From Paragordius varius (lineage: Eukaryota; Nematomorpha), in NCBI GenBank assembly GCA_964247055.1, contig OZ176059.1, positions 744,001 through 808,000 of the forward strand: 64,000 bases of DNA, in the 5' to 3' direction. Of the stretch, positions 58,092 through 64,000 are shown in pieces. The position numbers were made by a program, and so were the translations under genes. Under the pieces are notes generated by a model. That model saw only the letters and a list, made by a program, of their open reading frames with translations. It searched no databases and had not been told where the DNA came from. Positions within the stretch are counted from its first letter, which is position 1. The number at the start of each line of letters is the position of its first letter.

Positions 58092-60953
58092 TTATTCAGG
58101 TGATGGAACCGGTATATTAATTGGACTACGGCATATATTGTTTGTACCAATAGATGAATCCATAGTATTATTCCAATTATTTATATTACTATTCATAGAG
58201 TTTGTGTGTTGTGCGAACGTTTGAAAAGAGTCTAATACATTTGACACAATGTCAGTAGACTGGGATTGGGCAGCAGTAGTTTTACCCCTAGATATGGAAG
58301 CAGAATTAGTTTTCATATCTTGAGCCATGCTTTCAGTCGCATTAATATATGCGGAATTCGAGATACCAGTTACATCGGAAGAAACTGTGATTGCTACATT
58401 AGCAGGTAAATATTGATACAGATTATTATTATTATCATTCTTACCATCTTGACGATTTAAATCAGAGGTCGTACGCGGCAAGTCAGACTGTATTTGATTT
58501 TTATGGGAATCATTGTTTGTAATACCATTCTCACTTGACAATGCTGACACTGCAGTGACAATTTTTCTTTCATGCAAACAATCTAAAGTACTGTTTGCAT
58601 GGGGTTTAGACAATTTAATATTGTTACTGTTATAATTAGTATTAATTGTGCTATTTGTCTTAGCATAAGAATCATTATCTTGTAAATCACGAGACGCTAC
58701 GTAGGAATTGGGAATGGTGGAGTGAATATTTACCGTGGTGGTTGGTGTAGTAGTAGATGTAGGTGGTGTAGCCATAGTAGTATTATTAGATGATGACGGG
58801 GATGACAAAATGGGCCAAGTTGCTACGTAATGATGTGGCTGTTGAGGTTGCGGTTGAGGCGGCCCTTGTTGACCATGAAAAGCATGAGATGGGAATGATA
58901 AATGGTGTGGCGTAACACAACAAGGTACCATGGTAAGTGTCGCACCGCTAACCGGCAATGTCGAGGAACTAAGGGGTGTTGGGACAAATGGGCTCGGGTG
59001 ACTACTAGCTGCCACCATGAAGGCCGTAGCTGATTGCGTTAACAATGGGACTGAGAGTGGGAGCGTCGGATGGACCGACGGCGTAAACAGGGCTAATGGC
59101 GTAGCGGCGTTAGTGTGATGTTGTAGCTGTGGGTGACCGTACGGTGGGCAGGGCGTCGGTGTAGCCAAAGGAGATGGTGCAACACTAGCTATGGTAGCCA
59201 TGGCAAATTGAGCAGCGCCCCCACCACTAAACGATGACAATGAGATGTTGTGGCTTGTGGAGTTATTCGTGTTAACATTACCATTACAGGTTGTGGTAGT
59301 GATTCCTACCATACCACACATGCGTAAACGCTTGTTCTGTTCGAGTAACATATCAACCGTAGCATTCAACTCTGTAATTTGTTTTTTCAGAGTGTCCAAT
59401 CGTTGTTTTAAACTTTCATTTTCTTCAATCAACGCCCGCTCAGTATGAGTTATCGGTGTAGTAGATTGATTATAACCGTTTTTGTCTTCACTATCTTTAG
59501 AGTCGGCGGTATTCACTGAAAACATGCTATTCATGCGCTGTTGACTACCCTTTAAGGTGCGAGAGCTGGTTGTGTCACGTACATTGTTAGATGAACTGGC
59601 ATTAAATGATTTTGAGTCTTCGGTCAATTCTTTTTCCGTTGCAGAAGCCGATACTGCTGCAGCTGCTGCTATGAGAAAGTTCATATTACTTGCATCTGCA
59701 GTTATAATGTTAACACTAGGCGCTGAGTTAGCAAGCCCTGTCTTATTGTTATTATTTGTGGACACGGTTTCACGCATAGTTGTGATGACATTGATGGTGT
59801 TTCGTTCACTCACATCATCATGCATGGTGGGAAAGAGTGAGGAATTAGTAAATGTAGCCACAGCAGCGCCTGAAGATGAAATTTGACAAAGTCTACGTTT
59901 GGTCAATGGTGGTTCAATCAATGGCTCAACTATGTTAATCGTGGCAGAAGCTGGTACGTAGGTAAGGTGACCCGATTGAACTGAAACGGGTAAAGAGTAT
60001 TGTATAGTTGCTGATTGATTTGGGGGGCCATGTCGTGTGATGAGAAGCGACCCAGAAGCCGTGTCACCGCTAACACTAACACCGTTACAGCCTATGACAG
60101 ATTTGACGACTGAAGCAGTGATTGGTGAATAGGTTAACTCTTCTTCACCACCATGGCTCGAATATTCATATGCATGTTGTGGTTGTTGCTGTTGTTGATT
60201 TTTAACATATTTTGTAGGAGCAGCTGCTGAGCCATTAGCATTTGTCTCTCCTGTAGGTCCACCACTAACAGTAAGCTGCAACGAAGCTTGCTGATAATCA
60301 GCCATGGTTATGTGCCGAAATCGACACCGAAAACCACGTTCACATTTACCCTTCATGTAGTCTCGACAAATGGGTATAGCTTTTTCATGAAGTACACCAC
60401 CTCTTCTCCCTACATCAATGTCTGTCGTCGTACTACTACCCGTATTTCCCCCAACAACACCAGCACCTCCACTCATCATTACAATGGAGTCGTCTACTAT
60501 GGTCGAAGTCCCATCCATGTTTAATGATGATTGGTGATGTGGGTGTTGTTGGCTAGTGTCCAAATTGATATGTTGATATTTACAAGATGTACCACGCGTA
60601 CATATTCCATTTTGATAATCACGGCAAATATTACTGGTATTACTATTGCAGGCCCCAAGATGATATTGTTGTTGTTGATGGTTATGATCTAATCCTGGAA
60701 AATTTTTACTACTACCCATACCATTATCAGAAGGGAGAGGGAAATTGAATGATGCTGCAACGTCGGATGTCACCACGGTTTGATGGACGAATTTGCAGGA
60801 AAAGCCACGTTTACAAACACCTCTGACATAATCACGACATATACGGGGATCTATTATCATCATCATGGTCGTATTTGGGGCGGCCGCTTGGACATGCGAT
60901 GAAGAGGGTTGTGACAGTGGTAACTGCTGTGATTGACAACATTCTTGATGATA
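58092..60953 (-). CDS. ZC3H10-like exon 2 (all recognisable domains)
   Basis: Acceptor ccatttatttatag on the minus strand. The frame is open 29 codons above the first ATG (YHQECCQSQQLPLSQPSSSH ...), with coding-like composition, which argues for a spliced upstream exon. It ends SPE and TAA at 58092-58094. Confidence 0.85.
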   Translation of the reverse strand, partial: YHQECCQSQQLPLSQPSSSHVQAAAPNTTMMMIIDPRICRDYVRGVCKRGFSCKFVHQTVVTSDVAASFNFPLPSDNGMGSSKNFPGLDHNHQQQQYHLGACNSNTSNICRDYQNGICTRGTSCKYQHINLDTSQQHPHHQSSLNMDGTSTIVDDSIVMMSGGAGVVGGNTGSSTTTDIDVGRRGGVLHEKAIPICRDYMKGKCERGFRCRFRHITMADYQQASLQLTVSGGPTGETNANGSAAAPTKYVKNQQQQQPQHAYEYSSHGGEEELTYSPITASVVKSVIGCNGVSVSGDTASGSLLITRHGPPNQSATIQYSLPVSVQSGHLTYVPASATINIVEPLIEPPLTKRRLCQISSSGAAVATFTNSSLFPTMHDDVSERNTINVITTMRETVSTNNNNKTGLANSAPSVNIITADASNMNFLIAAAAAVSASATEKELTEDSKSFNASSSNNVRDTTSSRTLKGSQQRMNSMFSVNTADSKDSEDKNGYNQSTTPITHTERALIEENESLKQRLDTLKKQITELNATVDMLLEQNKRLRMCGMVGITTTTCNGNVNTNNSTSHNISLSSFSGGGAAQFAMATIASVAPSPLATPTPCPPYGHPQLQHHTNAATPLALFTPSVHPTLPLSVPLLTQSATAFMVAASSHPSPFVPTPLSSSTLPVSGATLTMVPCCVTPHHLSFPSHAFHGQQGPPQPQPQQPHHYVATWPILSSPSSSNNTTMATPPTSTTTPTTTVNIHSTIPNSYVASRDLQDNDSYAKTNSTINTNYNSNNIKLSKPHANSTLDCLHERKIVTAVSALSSENGITNNDSHKNQIQSDLPRTTSDLNRQDGKNDNNNNLYQYLPANVAITVSSDVTGISNSAYINATESMAQDMKTNSASISRGKTTAAQSQSTDIVSNVLDSFQTFAQHTNSMNSNINNWNNTMDSSIGTNNICRSPINIPVPSPE

Positions 60954-62383
60954 CTATAAATAAATGGATAAGCGGCGCGTCATACATATAAGTTACATAT
61001 AAAGCAAAATATACCATTTACAGTTCAAATTCACCCTTAAACAATTCAAATTCACCCTTAAATAATTCAAATTCACCCTTCAACAATTCAAATTCACCCT
61101 AAAAATAAATTATGTGTTTTCGAACTAATATAACTCATTATTAATATGCATTAATAATATGAAATATAAGTTGGTGTAGTTTATAATTTTTTCAGTATTG
61201 ATTTAATTTAAAACAAAATTTTTATTTTAAAAAAATATATAAAATATAGGTATTTTTTAATCTAAAAAAACATATATTTTATTTGAGGGTAAATTTAAAT
61301 TGTTCGAGGGTGAATTTGAATTGTTCAAGGGGAATTTGAATTGTTTAAGGGTGAGATTGAATTGTAAATGGTATATTAAAGAGGATAGTTTTTTTTAAAT
61401 TAAACCATTTAAATAAAAAAGAAAAAACGAACATAAAAGTGTCTACTAGTATTTTTGGCAACCCATTATAGGATAAAAAATCGATTTTTGAAAAGTGTTC
61501 CACCTTTAATGATGCATATTGTAGAGAAAAATTATCGCGCGTTTTTAAACTGTATAATATCCTAATAATTATGACCCAAAAAAAGTTGTATATAAAAAAG
61601 TGTGATACTTGAGGATATGTATTAATCTATTTAAAATTTGTACATTTTTCAAACCGTGTCCGTGTGAATTATAAATAAATATTTAACAATGGATTAAAAT
61701 AATATCTAAACCAGAGGTGTCCAACACAAATGGCTTTGCGAGCCGCATTTGCAAAATATATTGGAATTGACAAACATTTTATTAGATTTCAAACATACGA
61801 CTGTAAAAACAATTCTTTATTTTAACAATTTTTACCAGTTTCTTGCCAAAATTAGGAAATGTTTAGGAAATTTGTTTAAGAAAATCAATCAATTCAATTA
61901 AAATTTGCAAAATGGTTATATCAAGCGGGCTGTAAAATTATTTTGGAGGGCCGCGTTTTGGACACCCCTAATCTAAACACTTGAATAGATCTAAATGCTA
62001 TACTAATAAATAAATTTGGATTAATAGTAAAAAATTAATTGCCCACATAGCATAAGCTAACTCTCATATGGACTTGTTAAATTTAGGCAAAATTTTAAAT
62101 TTCACCTGTGTATAAATATATGCCAAAAAACTTTAAAACATTCCAAATAAAAATAACGATAACTTGTAATCGATTATATGTACTTTAAGGTAAATTATAA
62201 TAAAAAATACAAAAAATCTAAAAAATTACTATAAGAAATTTTTTAAGCGATAGATACCTGATTATTTTCTGCATTATTAACAGAGACATTGAAGCACTCA
62301 TTTGCATCCATCCCTAAAACTTGTGCCATGGTAACATTATTAGTTTTGCTCAATAATTTCGTGTGATATCCATTCCCATTCAT
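58092..62383 (-). CDS. CCCH zinc-finger protein, ZC3H10-like
   Basis: Two exons, 62383-62258 and 60953-58092, join in phase 0 to about 995 residues. Three C-x8-C-x5-C-x3-H fingers lie at about residues 81-99 (CRDYVRGVCKRGFSCKFVH), 151-169 (CRDYQNGICTRGTSCKYQH) and 238-256 (CRDYMKGKCERGFRCRFRH). A coiled coil follows at about 547-587 (LIEENESLKQRL ... MLLEQNKRLR). Three fingers with CRDxxxGxCxRG plus a downstream coiled coil is the ZC3H10 layout, an RNA-binding regulator. Vertebrate ZC3H10 has about 430 residues; this one is lengthened by Ser/Thr/Asn- and Pro-rich sequence. It is locally GC-richer than its flanks. The upstream exon is a prediction. If wrong, translation could begin at the ATG at 60866. 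Confidence 0.8.
61010..61375. mobile_element. Iteron-TIR MITE, copy J
   Basis: 366 bp, TATACCATTTACAGTTCAA to TTGTAAATGGTATA, with four 21-bp iterons on each side. One of the best-kept copies of the aaattcaccc subfamily. Confidence 0.8.
61712..61970. mobile_element. hAT-type MITE, copy 6, with exact 8-bp duplication
   Basis: CAGAGGTGTCCAACACAAAT to TTTTGGACACCCCTA, 259 bp. ATCTAAAC flanks it at 61704-61711 and 61971-61978. This is the best copy for defining the family. Confidence 0.85.
62258..62383 (-). CDS. ZC3H10-like exon 1 (predicted start)
   Basis: ATG opens 42 codons (MNGNGYHTKLLSK ... NAENNQ) to the donor CAG|GTATCT, phase 0, which fits exon 2. No motif of its own. Support: an open frame, a good donor and the need for an upstream exon. 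Confidence 0.55.
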
Positions 62384-62509
62384 GATTTTAATAGATGATC
62401 TTTTTAAATTGGATGTACAACAAAATTATCAATGGGATATCATATGACTCACAATCAAAAAGGGGTCGTATGTGCATAAAATATTTAACTCACATGTTTT
62501 TGCTGTGCG
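62384..62509. promoter_or_regulatory. Shared head-to-head promoter region
   Basis: 126 bp between the predicted start codons of the ZC3H10-like (-) and LRRC59-like (+) genes. No TATA box is obvious. Divergent TATA-less promoters are common for housekeeping gene pairs. Confidence 0.45.
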
Positions 62510-62605
62510 ATGAGCAATAGTTCAAATTCACCAAGAGTTGTGCTTGAGGGCAATAAGATTGATTTAAGCTTGGCAAATCTAAAAGCTATACCCGTTAAAG
62601 CCATA
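62510..62605 (+). CDS. LRRC59-like exon 1
   Basis: 32 codons from ATG (MSNSSNSPRVVLEGNKIDLS ...) to donor CCATA|GTAAAT. Confidence 0.75.
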
Positions 62606-63008
62606 GTAAATTTTAAAATAATATATATTTATTTTTAGCAAGCCTTACCAAAAGGAACGGAATTAGATTTGTCATGTAATCAAATATCATCTATTGGGGT
62701 AAAAAAATTTGTTTAATGTTTTGTTTTGATAGAATGAAATTGGTTCACTTGTACAACTAGTTAAATTGGATTTGAGCAAAAATTGTATCAAAGAATTACC
62801 CGATTCGTTTGGCAATTTGATTAGATTACAGCATTTGGATTTAAGTGAAAATCAGATAACGGAATTACCGCTATCATTTAGCCAGCTTACCAATCTAAGA
62901 TTCTTAGATTTAAAGGGAAACCCGCTTAGTGACAAACTTAGACCAGCAGCAGGTTTTTGTTTGGACGTTAATGAATGCTACAGTTGTGCAAGAAAGGTTA
63001 TTATTTAA
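62510..63008 (+). CDS. LRRC59-like leucine-rich repeat protein (5' part)
   Basis: Three exons (62510-62605, 62639-62698, 62733-63008) join in phase 0. The protein matches LRRC59 along its LRR domain: GNKIDLSLANLKAIPVK, ALPKGTELDLSCNQISSIG, LVKLDLSKNCIKELP, LQHLDLSENQITELP, LRFLDLKGNPLSDKL, then the cap CLDVNECYSCARKV. LRRC59 is a type II ER and nuclear-envelope membrane protein of about 307 residues, involved in nuclear import and ribosome contact at the ER. Here a stop follows the cap after 143 residues, so the coiled coil and membrane anchor are missing. More likely the exon ends at AAG|GTTATT (about 62996) and continues beyond the window. The introns are extremely short (33 and 34 nt). Confidence 0.8.
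62639..62698 (+). CDS. LRRC59-like exon 2
   Basis: 20 codons, acceptor atttttag, QALPKGTELDLSCNQISSIG, donor GGG|GTAAAA. Confidence 0.8.
62733..63008 (+). CDS. LRRC59-like exon 3 (3' limit uncertain)
   Basis: Acceptor ttttgatag, NEIGSLVQLVKLDLSKN onward. Homology ends at CARKV, six bases before the stop. Confidence 0.75.
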   Translation, partial: NEIGSLVQLVKLDLSKNCIKELPDSFGNLIRLQHLDLSENQITELPLSFSQLTNLRFLDLKGNPLSDKLRPAAGFCLDVNECYSCARKVII

Positions 63009-63354
63009 TGTTGACAGTCTGTTGTCTCTCCTCTTATTGAATTTATCTTAAACAGAGCATAACTATTTAGTTTAGGTTTTGAATATAATGCACACCTTTT
63101 GATTTTTAATAAGATCTTATTTTCTAAGATCAAATTATTGTAAAAATTGCATACGTTTTCGTTAGGTTTTAACAATCATTTTGAGCCAAAGACAATTTTA
63201 TTATATTCTTTTTTGTGCATTTTAATAATTAACACTTTATCATATATAAAAGGCAGCAAATTAATTTAAACAAAAAGTTTAATATTGGAGATAATGAGCA
63301 ATGTAATTAAACAATTGAGAGGACCGCTAAAAATAATTCTGTTTTTTCTATTAA
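63009..63354. other. AT-rich spacer or LRRC59-like intron
   Basis: No feature recognised. Confidence 0.3.
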
Positions 63355-63900
63355 CACTTGGATACAATAGATTCATTTCAGTCCTTCAATTCGAATAGGG
63401 ATAGTCAAATAGCCCAGGTGATGTAAATTAAATATTTTAAAAAATATGAAAAAATTGAAACCATGGCAAAAGTTTGCACTTATATAACATTAATGAACTG
63501 AAATATAAAAAATAATTTATTTAAAAATACTTGATATTGCTTATTTAAAGGTAAAACCCAAAGGTGATGATTTAGCAAAGATCACGGGTGTGCACAAGCT
63601 CAATATAAAAATAATGCAAAATATACCATTTTTCTTTTTATAACAATGTTAAAATCTGATTTTAATAAAAAAGTAAACTAAATTTTAGGCTTAGAATCAA
63701 TAAACACGATATTTTTCAAAAATATTGTAAAATAAAAATGGCGTCACTAAGTTTAATTTTAGAAGGTTTGGCTTATTTATATAATTTTTATTAGGATAGA
63801 AGCATAAATTTAAATTGGAACGGCTTTAGTAGTTTTTCAAAAATATCTATATTGTTTTAGGTATTTAGATACCCAATTTGCATCCAAGTGTTAATGTGAC
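63355..63900. mobile_element. TTAA-flanked MITE, copy 4 (reverse orientation)
   Basis: 546 bp, CACTTGGATACAATAGATTC to GCATCCAAGTG, with TTAA at 63351-63354 and 63901-63904. It matches the 3.2-kb copy in reverse. Confidence 0.8.
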
Positions 63901-63943
63901 ATAAATATTTTTGAAAATTAATTTAACCACAATTACAATGAAA

Positions 63944-64000
63944 GTTGAAATTACACGGACAAATATGTTAAAATATAAAGACAAATATTTTCTAAAAGAC
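63944..64000. mobile_element. Mariner-like MITE cut by the window end
   Basis: TACAATGAAAGTTGAAATTA, then tctaaaagac at the last bases: the left arm of the TACAGTA family. Confidence 0.6.

Larger units (their letters stand above)
60954..62257 (-). other. Intron 1 of the ZC3H10-like gene
   Basis: 1.3 kb holding an iteron-TIR MITE (61010-61375) and a hAT-type MITE (61712-61970). Confidence 0.6.

Noticed and set aside
59245-60524. Plus-strand open frames across the ZC3H10-like gene
   Set aside because: They are antisense shadows of a strongly supported coding exon with three zinc fingers.

Overview
The window is AT-rich animal DNA with few genes, GT-AG introns and a heavy load of small DNA transposons. 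The genes (an LMX1-type LIM-homeobox factor, a CCCH zinc-finger protein resembling ZC3H10, an LRRC59 relative, an SLC35G-like carrier and secreted Cys-rich or charged proteins) fit a protostome invertebrate such as an arthropod. I cannot name the species. No rRNA, tRNA or CRISPR array was seen.

Layout. 1-426 is the 3' end of a LINE. 2.5-17.3 kb (minus strand) holds six tandem copies of one symmetric phase-1 exon coding a ~52-residue eight-cysteine secreted module. Later insertions have pushed the copies apart: a 5'-inverted LINE with 14-bp target duplications, a TTAA-flanked MITE, a 1.27-kb palindromic element, an LTR-retrotransposon fossil and hAT-type MITEs. 21.1-29.3 kb (+) is a three-exon EamA/SLC35G-like transporter. 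29.7-37.9 kb is mostly MITE debris. 37.97-38.67 kb (+) is a single-exon secreted protein with an acidic Gly/Asp half and a basic Thr/Arg/Pro half, behind a clear TATA box. 43.9-54.7 kb (+) is a six-exon Lmx1 gene whose splice phases all agree. 58.1-62.4 kb (-) is a two-exon ZC3H10-like gene. It lies head-to-head, about 126 bp away, with an LRRC59-like gene (62.5 kb, +) whose first two introns are only 33 and 34 nt.

The most striking features are the exon array and the MITE families. One family carries 21-bp direct repeats inside its inverted ends (1-8 units per end). Another is always flanked by TTAA, and a paralogous copy of its insertion site without the element is visible in the exon array. 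A nested pair of MITEs lies immediately before the 3' splice site of Lmx1 exon 5. The genes show no shared pathway. All exon joins are inferred by eye from splice signals, frame and homology; none is backed by transcripts.
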